In this document: one piece after another, positions 25,770 through 34,830 of the stretch
Layout of the letters: every line of letters starts with the position of its first letter
Numbering within the stretch: the first letter of the stretch is position 1
NCBI RefSeq assembly: GCF_900105065.1
Contig: NZ_LT629749.1
Span: forward strand, 2,232,001-2,296,000
From: Friedmanniella luteola
GTDB taxonomy: Bacteria; Actinomycetota; Actinomycetes; Propionibacteriales; Propionibacteriaceae
Reading direction: 5' to 3'
Length of the DNA: 64,000 bases
Program-made: the position numbers and the translations under genes
Notes under the pieces: model-generated
The model's input: the letters and a program-made list of their open reading frames with translations, nothing else
Told to the model about the DNA's origin: nothing
The model's database searches: none

Positions 25770-26396
25770 TCAGCCGGCGACGGCGGCCGCCGCCGTGCGC
25801 AGGTCCGCCACCAGACCGGCGAACGCCTCGGCCTGCTCGGGTCCGGCCTGCGTGCGCAGCACCGCCGAGGGGTGCAGGGTGGCCAGCACCGGGCGGGGGC
25901 CGAACGGCGGCGGCAGCTCGAGCACGGTGCCGCGCTGCTGGGTGATCCGGAAGGCCGGACCGAGCATCGCCTTGGCGGCCGTGGCCCCGAGCGCGACGAC
26001 CATCCGCGGGTCCACCTCGGCGACCTCCGCCTCCAGCCAGGGCCGGCACGCCCTGATGTGGGTGGCCTGCGGCGTGGCGTGGATCCGCCGCTTGCCCTGC
26101 TCGGTGAACCGGAAGTGCTTGACGGCGTTGGTGACGTAGAGGTCGGCGACCGTGATCCCGGCCTCGGCGAGCGCGCGCTGCAGGAGCTGACCGGCGGGAC
26201 CGACGAACGGGATCCCGCGGCGGTCCTCCTGGTCCCCCGGCTGCTCGCCGACCAGCATCACCGGACCCCGGGGGTTGCCGGCGGAGAACACCACCTGCGT
26301 CGCCGGCTCCCAGAGCTCGCAGCCACGGCACTCCGTCGCCGCCCGGCGCAGCTCGCCGATCCCGGCCCCCGCGGGCACCCAGGTCTCAGCGCTCAT
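25770..26396 (-). CDS. udgX: Uracil-DNA glycosylase UdgX
   Basis: 208 residues. The diagnostic KRRIH segment (K102-H106) is the insert unique to UdgX, whose His bonds covalently to the abasic sugar after uracil removal. Other family marks are VMLVGEQPGDQEDRRG (motif A, with Gln-Asp), FVGPAGQLL, LYVTNAVKHF and TLHPSAVLR. Cysteines at 23, 26 and 117 would bind the Fe-S cluster. It excises uracil from DNA in the cytoplasm and stays attached. ATG with a -10 box 6 nt upstream and no ribosome-binding site, so probably leaderless. Confidence 0.95.
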   Translation of the reverse strand: MSAETWVPAGAGIGELRRAATECRGCELWEPATQVVFSAGNPRGPVMLVGEQPGDQEDRRGIPFVGPAGQLLQRALAEAGITVADLYVTNAVKHFRFTEQGKRRIHATPQATHIRACRPWLEAEVAEVDPRMVVALGATAAKAMLGPAFRITQQRGTVLELPPPFGPRPVLATLHPSAVLRTQAGPEQAEAFAGLVADLRTAAAAVAG

Positions 26397-26402
26397 GGCG
26401 CC

Positions 26403-26408
26403 ACCGTA
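26403..26408 (-). promoter_or_regulatory. -10 box for leaderless udgX
   Basis: TACGGT on the minus strand, then 6 nt (GGCGCC), then the ATG of udgX at 26396. No Shine-Dalgarno in the gap. Confidence 0.5.
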
Positions 26409-26417
26409 GTGGCCCGC

Positions 26418-28358
26418 TCAACGGCCGGCTTCGGTCGCCCCCGCCCACGACCCGGTGTCGGTCGGCTCCTGCAGCGCCTCCAGCCGGATGACGTGCATGA
26501 CGGCGTTGATGAGGGCCAGGTGGGTGAAGGCCTGCGGGAAGTTGCCCAGGTGCTGGCCGGTGTGCGGGTCGATCTCCTCGCCGTACAGCTCCAGCGGGCC
26601 GGCGAAGGACAGCAGCTTCGCGCAGAGCTTGCGGGCCCGGTGGTACTCCCCGATCTCGCACAGCGCCGAGACGAGCCAGAAGGAGCAGATGGTGAAGCTG
26701 CCCTCCTCGCCGCTGAACCCGTCGTCGGTCTCCTCGACGCGGTAGCGCAGGACGAGGCCGTGCACCGTCAGCTCGTCGGCGATGGCCAGCACGGTGGCGC
26801 GGATCCGCTGGTCGTCGGGCGGCAGGAAGCGCAGCAGCGGGGCCAGCAGCAGCGACGCGTCCAGCGCTTTCGTCCCGTAGTGCTGGGTGAGCACGCCCCG
26901 CTCGTCGACGCCGTTGGCCAGGATGTCGTCCTTGATCTCCTGGGCGGCCAGCTCCCACTCCGCGGCCTTGCCCGTCTCGCCCGTCTCGCGGGCCAGCTTG
27001 GCGCCCCGGTCGACGGCGACCCAGCACATGATCTTGGAGGAGGTGAAGTGCTGCAGCTCTCCGCGCACCTCCCAGATCCCGGCGTCGGGCTCGCGCCAGT
27101 GCTTGAGGGCCTGGCTGACCTGCTTGTCGAGGATGGGCCAGATGCGGCCGTCGAGGTGGTCGGCCGCCTTGGAGTGCAGGTAGACCGAGTCCAGCAGCGC
27201 GCCCCAGACGTCGTGCTGCTGCTGGGCGTAGGCGGCGTTGCCGATCCGGACGGGCCGCGACGCCGCGTAGCCGGGCAGGTGGTCGAGCTCCTGCTCGGCC
27301 AGCTCGCGCTCGCCGCCGATCCCGTACATGATCTGCAGCTCCTCGTCCCGGCTCGCGATGTCGGCGATGAAGGAGAAGAAGTCCACGGCCTCCCAGTCGA
27401 AGCCGAGGGAGTACATGCCCCACAGCGCGAACGTGGCGTCCCGGATCCAGGTGTACCGGTAGTCGTAGTTGCGGTTCCCACCCGGCGTCTCCGGCAGGGA
27501 GGCGCTGCCCGCGGCGGCGATGGCCCCGGTCGGGGTGTAGGTGAGGCCCTTCAAGGTCAGGGCGCTGCGCTGCAGGTAGCTGCGCCAGGGGTGGTCGGGG
27601 AAGTCGCCGCGCGCCAGCCAGTGCTGCCAGTGGTGGGCCGTCCAGACCTGCCGCCGGTAGGCCTCGGCGAAGTCCATGGGGGGCTCGACGCCGCCCCAGC
27701 TCAGGGCGATGTAGCGGACGTCGCCCTCCTTCAGCAGCGTCCGGGCGCCGACCCGGCCGCCCTCGAAGCCCAGCCGGAGGTCGGAGGTGAGGTGGAGCTC
27801 CAGGTCCGATCCCTCGGCCCGGCCGACGCCCTGGTGGTAGCCGTGCTCGGTGTAGCTCCACGCCACCTGCGAGCGGCCGTAGTCCAGCACCGGCTCGCAG
27901 TCCACGATGGTCTGCACCTCTCCCGAGACGCACCGGATGGTCCGCAGCAGGACGTGCTCGGCCTCGTAGTCGACCGGCGTCCGCTGGTGGGTGTGCGAGC
28001 GGCTGTCCTCGTGCCGCCAGGGGCCGATCAGCAGGGCGTCGCGGACGATGATCCAGCCGGTCGGGGTGCCCCAGCTGGTCTCCAGGATCATCGTGCCGGG
28101 CAGGTAGCGGCGGTCGCCCGGCACGGTGATCTCGTCGGGCGCGACGCGGAACGAGCCGGCGAGCTTGCCCAGGATGTGCCCGAAGGCACTGGGCGAGTCG
28201 AAGCGCGGCAGGCACATCCAGTCGATGCTGCCGCCGGGCGAGACCAGCGCCGACACCTCGCCGTCGCTCAGGAACCCGTAGTCGCCGATGGGCACCGAGC
28301 GGGTGTGCGCGGGCTTGCTGGCGACGTCGACGCGGAGCTTGGTCCTCTTCTTGGCCAT
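26418..28358 (-). CDS. GH15-family trehalase/glucoamylase-like hydrolase
   Basis: 646 residues, the size of mycobacterial GH15 trehalases. The N-terminal beta-sandwich (about 20-260) opens IGDYGFLSDGEVSALVSPGG and SIDWMCLPRFDSPSAFG. The (alpha/alpha)6 barrel carries GNRNYDYRYTWIRDA, the family's active-site signature, and EEGSFTICSFWLVSAL near the C terminus, where the catalytic Glu lies. Trehalose is the likeliest substrate by similarity; other alpha-glucosides are possible. No signal peptide, so cytoplasmic. It lies 50 nt downstream of the coiled-coil protein gene and 21 nt before udgX. Confidence 0.88.
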   Translation of the reverse strand: MAKKRTKLRVDVASKPAHTRSVPIGDYGFLSDGEVSALVSPGGSIDWMCLPRFDSPSAFGHILGKLAGSFRVAPDEITVPGDRRYLPGTMILETSWGTPTGWIIVRDALLIGPWRHEDSRSHTHQRTPVDYEAEHVLLRTIRCVSGEVQTIVDCEPVLDYGRSQVAWSYTEHGYHQGVGRAEGSDLELHLTSDLRLGFEGGRVGARTLLKEGDVRYIALSWGGVEPPMDFAEAYRRQVWTAHHWQHWLARGDFPDHPWRSYLQRSALTLKGLTYTPTGAIAAAGSASLPETPGGNRNYDYRYTWIRDATFALWGMYSLGFDWEAVDFFSFIADIASRDEELQIMYGIGGERELAEQELDHLPGYAASRPVRIGNAAYAQQQHDVWGALLDSVYLHSKAADHLDGRIWPILDKQVSQALKHWREPDAGIWEVRGELQHFTSSKIMCWVAVDRGAKLARETGETGKAAEWELAAQEIKDDILANGVDERGVLTQHYGTKALDASLLLAPLLRFLPPDDQRIRATVLAIADELTVHGLVLRYRVEETDDGFSGEEGSFTICSFWLVSALCEIGEYHRARKLCAKLLSFAGPLELYGEEIDPHTGQHLGNFPQAFTHLALINAVMHVIRLEALQEPTDTGSWAGATEAGR

Positions 28359-28408
28359 GGGGTGAGCATGGTGCCCCGCCGACGGCGGGGCAAGGACCCG
28401 TGGGCCGA

Positions 28409-30574
28409 TCAGCGCCCGAGGCTGCGGCCCAGCTCTCGGGCCTCCCGGCTCGCCGCCCGGGCACCGCGCAGGTCGCCGCCCCGCATCCGCAGCCCGGCCA
28501 GCTCGGAGAGCACCTGCTGCAGGAGCGGGCCGTGGACTCCGGGGTTCTCGGCCGCGCGGGGCCGGAGCAGCTCGGCCAGCCGCTCCGCCGCGGCCCGGGT
28601 GGTGCGCCGGTCCCCGCCAGTCCTGGCCTGCTGCCAGGCCTGGCGGGCCAGGTCGAGCGGGTCCGCCAGGGCAGGGTCCGGCGCGGTGCTCGGTGCCGGC
28701 GCCGGGCCGGGGGCGGGTCCGGGCTGCGGTGCCGGGTCTGGCTGCGCGGCCGCGGTGGGCTCCGGGTCGGACGCGAGATCGACGGTCGGCGCGGGGGCCG
28801 GGGTCCGCTCGGGTGCGCGGGTCGGCTCGGGTGCGGGGGCCGGCTCCGGAGCCGGGGTCCGGGCCGCGCTGGCGGCGCTCTCCGGCACCGGCTCACCGGT
28901 CGCCGCTGCCTCGGCGGCGGCCTCCTCCGCAGCCTTGCGCTCGGCCTCCAGCCGGTAGGTCTCCAGCCGCTCCTCGCGGCGGCGCTTGGTCTCCTGCCGC
29001 TCGTCCTCCTCCGCCGCCGCCCGACGAGCCTCCTCGGCCTCCTGCGCGGCGATCCGGGCGAGCCGAGCCCGCTCCTCCGCCTCGGCCGCCTGCCGCGCCT
29101 GCTCGCGCTCCTCCTGCTCACGCCGGGCCGCATCGGCCCTGGCCAGGGCGGACCGCTCCTCCTCGCGCCGGTGCGCCTCGGCCCGCTCGGCCGCGAGCCA
29201 CGCCGCGGTGTCCTCCCCCGCCGTCACCTCGGCCGGCACGGACGACGGTGCGGTGGCCGGAGCCACCCGGTCCCAGAGGGTCGTGTCGAGCGCCGACCAG
29301 CGGACGGGTGCCCGGCCACGGCTCACCACGCCCCGGGCGCGCTCGACCAGGTGCCCGGCGCCCGCGGGGTCGAGCTGCTGGACGAGCCCGGCGAGCGCGC
29401 GCTCCGCCGCCTCCGCCGCGCCGGCCTTGCCGGCGGCGCGGTACCCCTCGGCCAGTGCCTGCTGCACGAGCGCGGAGACCGGCTGCGGCTCGGCCGGCAG
29501 CGGCCGCGACCGCAGCAGGGTGGTCGCCTCGTCGGCCCGGTCGGTGCGCAGCAGCACGCGGGCGCGCACCACCGCCGGCCAGGTGGCCTCGGCCGGGGTG
29601 CCCAGTGCGGCCAGGGCATCGGCGGACGTCGCGTCGGCCTCCTCGAGCCGGCCGGCCGCGAGCAGGTCCGCGGCCAGGTCGGCCTGCGCGGTCCCGAGCT
29701 GGCGCGGTGCCCCGGCTCCGAGCCGGTCCCCGAGGCGCTGGAGCAGGTCGACGAGGGCCCGACGCGTGACCAGGCCGAGGTCGAGCTCACCGGTGGCGAC
29801 GAGGCGGTCGGCGAGGTCGCGGTGCAACGCCGGTGCCGGGGCGGCGAGACGGGTGACGAGGGACGGGCTGAGCCCGGCGGGGGCGTCCAGCCGGTCGGCG
29901 ACCAGGGCCGACCAGCGGTCCCGGGCGCTGTGCAGGGTGGCCAGCGCCTCGGCCGGCCGGTCGGCCGCCCACCGGACGTCGGCGACCAGCAGGTCGACGT
30001 CCAGCGACAGGAACGCGGTGTCGGGGTCGGTGTCCAGCCCCGCTCCCACCAGCCGGGGCAGGCAGGCGTCGGCCAGGGGACCGGCCGCGGCCACGTCGCC
30101 CCTGGCGAGCAGCCCGCGGGCGGCGCAGAGCAGGGCGCGAACCACCACCTCGGGCTCCAGCGGCAGCTCCAGGCCCAGGGCCGTGAACTGCTCCAGCAGC
30201 TCGTCGAGCGACGCGACCGTCCGGCCTGCGGACTCCGCCAGCCCCAGCCCGGCCTGCACGGAGGCGAGGTGGACGACCGCCGTCAGGTACCGGACGGCGT
30301 CGGAGGCCTGCGTGTAGGCCCCGACCGGTCCGGGGGCGGTGAGCAGCTGCGCCGCCTGCTTGACGGCGTCCTGGGCGTCGACGCCGGCGGCCGCGAACTC
30401 GTGGCCGCGCAGCCGGTGGCCGGTGAGCGCCACCAGGGCGTCCCCCAGCTCGGGCAGCCGCGCCGGGTCCGAGCCCACCCAGCCTCGCAGCCGCTGCACC
30501 GCCGAGGTGAGCTCCTTGCCGCGCTGGGCGTACGGGTCCTTGGCCTGCCGCGGGGCCTTCTGCTTCTGCGCCAT
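28409..30574 (-). CDS. Helical-repeat and coiled-coil protein of unknown function
   Basis: 721 residues; I do not recognise a family. Residues about 15-410 are Ala/Leu-rich helical repeats of TPR type (for example ALATLHSARDRWSALVADRL). Residues about 455-545 form a highly charged Arg/Glu coiled coil (EEERSALARADAARREQEER and onward). About 555-640 is a Pro-Ala-Glu linker, and the last ~75 residues are again helical. There is no signal peptide or membrane segment, so it is a likely cytoplasmic scaffold. The Pro/Ala repeats make the DNA here low in complexity. Confidence 0.8.
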   Translation of the reverse strand: MAQKQKAPRQAKDPYAQRGKELTSAVQRLRGWVGSDPARLPELGDALVALTGHRLRGHEFAAAGVDAQDAVKQAAQLLTAPGPVGAYTQASDAVRYLTAVVHLASVQAGLGLAESAGRTVASLDELLEQFTALGLELPLEPEVVVRALLCAARGLLARGDVAAAGPLADACLPRLVGAGLDTDPDTAFLSLDVDLLVADVRWAADRPAEALATLHSARDRWSALVADRLDAPAGLSPSLVTRLAAPAPALHRDLADRLVATGELDLGLVTRRALVDLLQRLGDRLGAGAPRQLGTAQADLAADLLAAGRLEEADATSADALAALGTPAEATWPAVVRARVLLRTDRADEATTLLRSRPLPAEPQPVSALVQQALAEGYRAAGKAGAAEAAERALAGLVQQLDPAGAGHLVERARGVVSRGRAPVRWSALDTTLWDRVAPATAPSSVPAEVTAGEDTAAWLAAERAEAHRREEERSALARADAARREQEEREQARQAAEAEERARLARIAAQEAEEARRAAAEEDERQETKRRREERLETYRLEAERKAAEEAAAEAAATGEPVPESAASAARTPAPEPAPAPEPTRAPERTPAPAPTVDLASDPEPTAAAQPDPAPQPGPAPGPAPAPSTAPDPALADPLDLARQAWQQARTGGDRRTTRAAAERLAELLRPRAAENPGVHGPLLQQVLSELAGLRMRGGDLRGARAASREARELGRSLGR

Positions 30575-30704
30575 CCTGCCTTCCGTTCGAACGTCCCGAA
30601 CCGCCTCAGGGGCGGCTCCGGGTGCTCCGGCGGGAGCTCGTCAGGTCCCCAGCATGCCCGCACCAGCGCCGACGTCGGCGCGGCCCGTCCGGCCGCCGTG
30701 TCGA

Positions 30705-30735
30705 TTGGGGCTGGCCGCACCCCGTGCAGTAGAGT
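30705..30735 (+). promoter_or_regulatory. tRNA-Pro promoter
   Basis: TAGAGT (30730-30735) as -10, with TTGGGG (30705-30710) as a weak -35 at 19-nt spacing, 38 nt before the tRNA. Confidence 0.45.
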
Positions 30736-30772
30736 CTTCCCTCGTGGTCGCGCCGCTCCGGCGGCCGGCCCG

Positions 30773-30886
<114 letters not shown>

Positions 30887-32113
30887 TCATCCCGCATCGC
30901 CCCCTCCCCGGAGGACCGTGAGGGCGGGCTGCTCCGGACCAACTACGGACCACCAGGCCGAGAAGGCCGTGCCGGCGTCCAGCATCGCCTGCGTGTCGGG
31001 GTGCAGATAGCGGGCCGTGACTGCCGGATCTTGGTGGCCAGCCACGCGTTGCAAGATGTGCAGGTTCACCCCGGCGTCCGCCATCCAGGTCAGCGCGGTG
31101 TGCCGCAGACCATGACGCACCAAGCCAGGCTGACCCAGGTTGGCGACCAGCTGATCCGAGTTGGTCGCATCGCGCAGCGTGGCCGTGGTGATCACTCCCC
31201 CACGAGGTCCCACCAGTAGCCGGTCGTCGTCGCGCCGGCCCGTGGTCAGCCGAACCAGGAGCTCTCGCAGCGGTTCGATGATCGGGACTGTTCGGCGGCG
31301 TCGGCCCTTCGTCTCCTTGGTCACCAGCCCGCCCCGACCGGGATAGGTCTGCCGCGCCACCTGCAGCAGACCTCGGTCGAGGTCGACGTCGCCCACCCGC
31401 AGGCCCGCCACCTCACTGATCCGCAGGGCCGTCGTCGCCAACAAGGTCACCGCGTCACCCCAGGCCTGGTGGTTGCCGGCTTGGATCACCGCGGCGACGA
31501 TCCGCTGCAACGTCGCCACGTCGGGCAGCGCCAGATCGCGCGGCGAACCCGGCTCCGTCGACACGGTGCGCCCGACAGTCCGGCGGCGAGCCCGATCTTT
31601 GGCCGGGTTGCGGGGCAGCAAGCCGTCACGCACGGCCTCGTCGAGCACTAGGACCAGTGCCGACACGGTGTTCTTCACCGTCGAGCGGCCGTACTCGAGC
31701 TCCCACCGGTCGATGGCCCGGTCAACCAGCCCCGCCGTGATCAAGGTGAGCGGAAGATGGCCGAGGGTCGGGACAACGCGCCGGCGAAGACCTGCCGCGT
31801 AGGGGTCGTACGTCGACGTCGGGTCGATCCCACGGGTCCAGCGGTCACCCAGAGCTGCCACGTACTCTCCGAGCGTCTGCGTCGGGTCGACACCGGTCCG
31901 AGCCAGGCTCTGCATCTGCTCGATCCACGTCACCGCCGCCTCCCGACTGGGGTGGGCACGCTTCAGGCTCTCCCGCCGACCCGTGGCCGGGTCCCGCCAA
32001 CGGACGCGGGCCCACCAGGCAGTTCCTCGGGGCGCCTGGACCTCCTCGACGTCGACGGTCAGCTTGACCCCCAGCGGTGGCTTCCTCACTGTCGACCCAC
32101 CCTTGGCACTCAT
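30887..32113 (-). CDS. int: Tyrosine recombinase (integrase)
   Basis: 408 residues. An N-terminal arm-binding region (about 1-75, WWARVRWRDPATGRRESLK) precedes a SAM-like core-binding domain (about 80-180) and the catalytic domain. In the latter are Arg in ALRISEVAGL, HGLRHTALTW (His-x-x-Arg), GHQDP and the nucleophile Tyr in TARYLHP. An AGGAGGGA ribosome-binding site precedes the ATG. It lies 29 nt after rep, giving a rep-int operon. Its stop is 41 nt from tRNA-Pro, as expected for an integrase using that tRNA as attB. No excisionase gene lies between rep and int. Confidence 0.95.
   Translation of the reverse strand: MSAKGGSTVRKPPLGVKLTVDVEEVQAPRGTAWWARVRWRDPATGRRESLKRAHPSREAAVTWIEQMQSLARTGVDPTQTLGEYVAALGDRWTRGIDPTSTYDPYAAGLRRRVVPTLGHLPLTLITAGLVDRAIDRWELEYGRSTVKNTVSALVLVLDEAVRDGLLPRNPAKDRARRRTVGRTVSTEPGSPRDLALPDVATLQRIVAAVIQAGNHQAWGDAVTLLATTALRISEVAGLRVGDVDLDRGLLQVARQTYPGRGGLVTKETKGRRRRTVPIIEPLRELLVRLTTGRRDDDRLLVGPRGGVITTATLRDATNSDQLVANLGQPGLVRHGLRHTALTWMADAGVNLHILQRVAGHQDPAVTARYLHPDTQAMLDAGTAFSAWWSVVGPEQPALTVLRGGGDAG
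30935..30952. repeat. Possible integrase arm-type site, left copy
   Basis: CGGACCAACTACGGACCA, itself a direct repeat of CGGACCA, recurs exactly at 37116-37133. The two copies lie 83 nt inside attL and 85 nt inside attR, a symmetry expected of arm-binding sites. The left copy is inside the integrase coding end. Confidence 0.5.
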
Positions 32114-32142
32114 CCGCTAACTCCCTCCTGTCGCTTCCGTAG

Positions 32143-33687
32143 TCACCGGCGCCTGCTCCGTGCCCTCTCCTGGGCGTACTCGCGGGCGCGTGCGGCGGCA
32201 GCGGTGGGCAGGGCGGTCTCGCCGTCGTCAGCCCAGCCGGAGCCGAGGTAGCACCACCGCCCGACCACGAGAGTGGTCTCTTCCTCGTCGGCAAGGAGGT
32301 CAGCTTCGAGGCTGGCCAAGTCCAGCGGGGTGCCGGTGGCACGGCTGGCAGCTATCCGGGCCTGGGCGCGCTGCCGGGCCCGGCGCAGCTGGCCGAGGGT
32401 GACCGAGTAGCGGCGCGACTTGGTCGCGAAGTGGCCGCGGAACCCGAGCATCCGCCCCCAGTGCCCCAACAGCCGGTACGGGCTGCTCGAATCGCTCAGG
32501 CTGGCGACCTGGGCGCGAAGGTCGAGGTCGGCGATGGTGGTCTGCAGCCGGCGGAGGTGAGCGCTGGTGGTGGCGACGTCGTCGGTGGCGGACTTGGTCG
32601 AGTACTTCGCGAGGTAGCCGGCGACCTGGGCGGCGGTCAGCGCCTGGTCGTCGTCGGGCCGATGCGAGCGGACGACCCGAACGTCGAGCTGACGGCCGAA
32701 CACCAGCCGCCGGGGCACATCGGCGTCGTCGACTCCGGGGACGTGCAGCTGCACCGTCGACGCGGCCTCGGTCACGAGACCGGCCAGGAGCTCGGCCGTC
32801 ACACCTTCGGGTGGGTCACTAATCCCGCCGGGGGTGCGGGGCCCGTCGAGCCGGATCAGGGCGTGGAAGTGGACGGCGCCGCGGCGTTGGAACTCGGCCA
32901 CCTTCGCGTACTGCACCGTCGCCACCTCCGCCAGGCCCGACGCGGGCACGCCGAGGTGGTGGGCCAGCGAGCGGTGGAGGGCGATGGTGAAGCGGCGCCA
33001 CAGGTCGGGGGCGAACCACTGCCACACCACGTGCGAGGCGTAGTCGTAGCAGTCCGCGCACAGCGGCTGCCCCAACAGCCCGGCCGAGCGGGGGCCCTCC
33101 ACCCCCTCCGCGTGCACCACCCCGCAGTGGACGGGGCGGCCGTGGGGGCAGCGACGGGCCGAGTCGCCGGGGTGGCAGCGGCCCGAGGTGTGCACCCGCC
33201 CGAAGGAGGGGGCGGTGAGGGTGGCGAACAGCAGCGGGTGGTCGGCAACCGTCTCGGGGACGGTCTTGCCGCCGGTCACCCCGGCCCGGATCAGGTGGAA
33301 CATGTCCGCGGCGTAGAGGCGGGAGCAGGACGGGCACTCCGACGCCCGCCGGTCCCCGCACCGCACGTGCACCACCCCGAGCGGGTGGTCGGCGCTGGAG
33401 AAGCTCGACAACACCTCACCCGTCGCCGCGTCGACCCGCTCCGACGTCCCCCGGAGACGGACCGGGCGGACGCAGTTCCCGACCCGGGCCAGCGCCTCGG
33501 TCCAGGCGCCGAAGTCCTTCGACACCAGCCGGGCCACCACCAGCCGCGCGACCTCCGGCGACAGGTGGTCCAGCTGCAAGGCGCCACGGTCGGAGCCGCC
33601 CTGCTCGTCGTGACGCCAGCGGTCGTGGTCGAGGTCGCCCGCGGGGTCGGCTTCCAGCTGCGAAAGGTCCACGGGAACGCTCACCAC
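32143..33687 (-). CDS. rep: RepSA-like rolling-circle replication initiator
   Basis: 514 residues. It has zinc-finger-type Cys pairs (ASECPSCSRLYAAD, LCADCYDY), the HUH-type metal motif in RRGAVHFHALIRLDG, and a candidate nucleophile Tyr in QVAGYLAKYSTKS. This order is that of the initiators in pSAM2-type actinomycete elements, which nick a double-strand origin for rolling-circle replication after excision. The GTG start follows a large inverted repeat by 7 nt, which may be the origin or a leader control. It is followed by int 29 nt downstream. Confidence 0.85.
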   Translation of the reverse strand: MVSVPVDLSQLEADPAGDLDHDRWRHDEQGGSDRGALQLDHLSPEVARLVVARLVSKDFGAWTEALARVGNCVRPVRLRGTSERVDAATGEVLSSFSSADHPLGVVHVRCGDRRASECPSCSRLYAADMFHLIRAGVTGGKTVPETVADHPLLFATLTAPSFGRVHTSGRCHPGDSARRCPHGRPVHCGVVHAEGVEGPRSAGLLGQPLCADCYDYASHVVWQWFAPDLWRRFTIALHRSLAHHLGVPASGLAEVATVQYAKVAEFQRRGAVHFHALIRLDGPRTPGGISDPPEGVTAELLAGLVTEAASTVQLHVPGVDDADVPRRLVFGRQLDVRVVRSHRPDDDQALTAAQVAGYLAKYSTKSATDDVATTSAHLRRLQTTIADLDLRAQVASLSDSSSPYRLLGHWGRMLGFRGHFATKSRRYSVTLGQLRRARQRAQARIAASRATGTPLDLASLEADLLADEEETTLVVGRWCYLGSGWADDGETALPTAAAARAREYAQERARSRRR

Positions 33688-33693
33688 CCCGGA

Positions 33694-33737
33694 GGGTGTG
33701 CCGCGCGGCTAGTGCGGACCCGCCGCGCGGCACACCC
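33694..33737. repeat. 16-bp inverted repeat just upstream of rep
   Basis: GGGTGTGCCGCGCGGC (33694-33709) pairs perfectly with GCCGCGCGGCACACCC (33722-33737) around a 12-nt loop. It is 7 nt from the rep start on the minus strand. A double-strand origin nick site or a transcription/translation attenuator are the two likely readings. Confidence 0.8.
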
Positions 33738-34060
33738 GGTCTTGAGGGTGGCCGACTCTCACACCCACACCGTGGGCGCTAAGCCGTCGGTGCAGGGGTC
33801 CGTGACCGCACCGAGACGCAACAAAGGAAGGAAGTGTTGGCAGCCAGCGCAGCAAGTGAAGTGTTTGTGCGGCGAGTGTGCGTCGACCCGTAGGCCAGGG
33901 TGGGGAGCCGACCCCAGGCATTAAGCCGTTGTTTGGTGGCGCGCGTTCAATCTGCTACGAACAGCATGACACACCGCGCTGACAGGACTTCCGGACCACC
34001 AGATGGATCGCCACGCAACACGACGGAGCCGACTTCGTGCCGTCTCGAGCCCATCGCCGG
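33738..34060. other. Gene-poor stretch between rep and the TetR gene
   Basis: No gene is supported. It holds an imperfect hairpin (CGGTGC near 33789 with GCACCG near 33809) and several GTGT/AGTG-rich short repeats around 33830-33885, which could be part of the element's replication or rep promoter region. Confidence 0.5.
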
Positions 34061-34708
34061 CTACTTCTCCAGGAGGACCGCAAACGCATCGGCGGTCAGG
34101 GGCCTCAACCGGTGGAGCACGCCGTTGCGTGCTCGGTCGAAGGCGGCGGGGTCGTCGCGCAACTGAGCCTCCATGGTCGCTGCCGACACCAGCGCACCAA
34201 CTTCGAAGAAGAGCTGATGGGCGTCCGCATCGGAGACCATCTGGCCCTGGCGAACAGCACTTCTCCAGAAGTGACCGAAGAGTCGTTCCCAGCGCAGTCG
34301 GTGGCGGAGGAGCTCGTCACGGACCACGCCGGGTCTGGCGTCGTACTCGACCAGGGCGGTTAAGAAGAAGGACCGGCCGCTGAGCTCCCCGGAACGCATG
34401 AACTCGATCCAGCCGTCGCAGAGCCGCCAGAGCTGGGCAAGCCCGGAACCCGCGCTGGCAGCCGGGACCGCGACCCGCTCGGAATAGAGCGCAGCCGCGA
34501 CCCTGATGACCGCGAGCTGGAGCGATTCCCGGCTCGCGAAGTGCCCGCTGACCCCACTCTTGCTGATCTGCAGGTCGGCCCCCAGGCGGCCGAGCGAGAG
34601 GTGGTCCAGCCCTTCCACCGAGGCGATGTCGACGGCACGAGCCAGGATCAGGCTGCGAGTCCGAGCGCCCCGTACGCGCCGCCCGTCGAGATCCACCGGT
34701 GCAGCCAT
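34061..34708 (-). CDS. TetR-family transcriptional regulator
   Basis: 215 residues. The N-terminal HTH (about 15-62) reads RSLILARAVDIASVEGLDHL then DLQISKSGVSGHFASRESL, a normal TetR helix-turn-helix. The rest is an all-helical ligand domain. CGGAGG precedes the ATG. It is divergent from the SnoaL-like gene, and the shared 122-nt region holds repeated CCGTRC half-sites, so it likely controls itself and the downstream cargo operon. Confidence 0.9.
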   Translation of the reverse strand: MAAPVDLDGRRVRGARTRSLILARAVDIASVEGLDHLSLGRLGADLQISKSGVSGHFASRESLQLAVIRVAAALYSERVAVPAASAGSGLAQLWRLCDGWIEFMRSGELSGRSFFLTALVEYDARPGVVRDELLRHRLRWERLFGHFWRSAVRQGQMVSDADAHQLFFEVGALVSAATMEAQLRDDPAAFDRARNGVLHRLRPLTADAFAVLLEK

Positions 34709-34712
34709 CCTC

Positions 34713-34785
34713 CGACCGTACGACAGGGGTCCCGATCAACGGAACATCACCGTCGGCTACTGTCTTGGTGTACGGACGACCGTGC
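34713..34785. promoter_or_regulatory. Divergent promoter with candidate TetR operators
   Basis: CGACCGTRC occurs at 34713-34721 and 34777-34785. An inverted GTACGG at 34770-34775 makes the second a dyad (GTACGG-ACGA-CCGTGC). TACTGT (34758-34763) is a -10 for the plus-strand gene, putting the dyad at the transcription start, where binding would block expression. Confidence 0.45.
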
Positions 34786-34830
34786 TTTTTTCTGTTGCTC
34801 TCGGCCACACTTGGCACCCACCACGAAAGG

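Noticed and set aside
33830-33885. Iterons upstream of rep
   Set aside because: Short GTGT/AGTG repeats are present but not regular in length or spacing.
33738-34060. A small excisionase gene for the integrated element
   Set aside because: No frame shows the AlpA/MerR-like HTH pattern, and the rep-int gap is only 29 nt.
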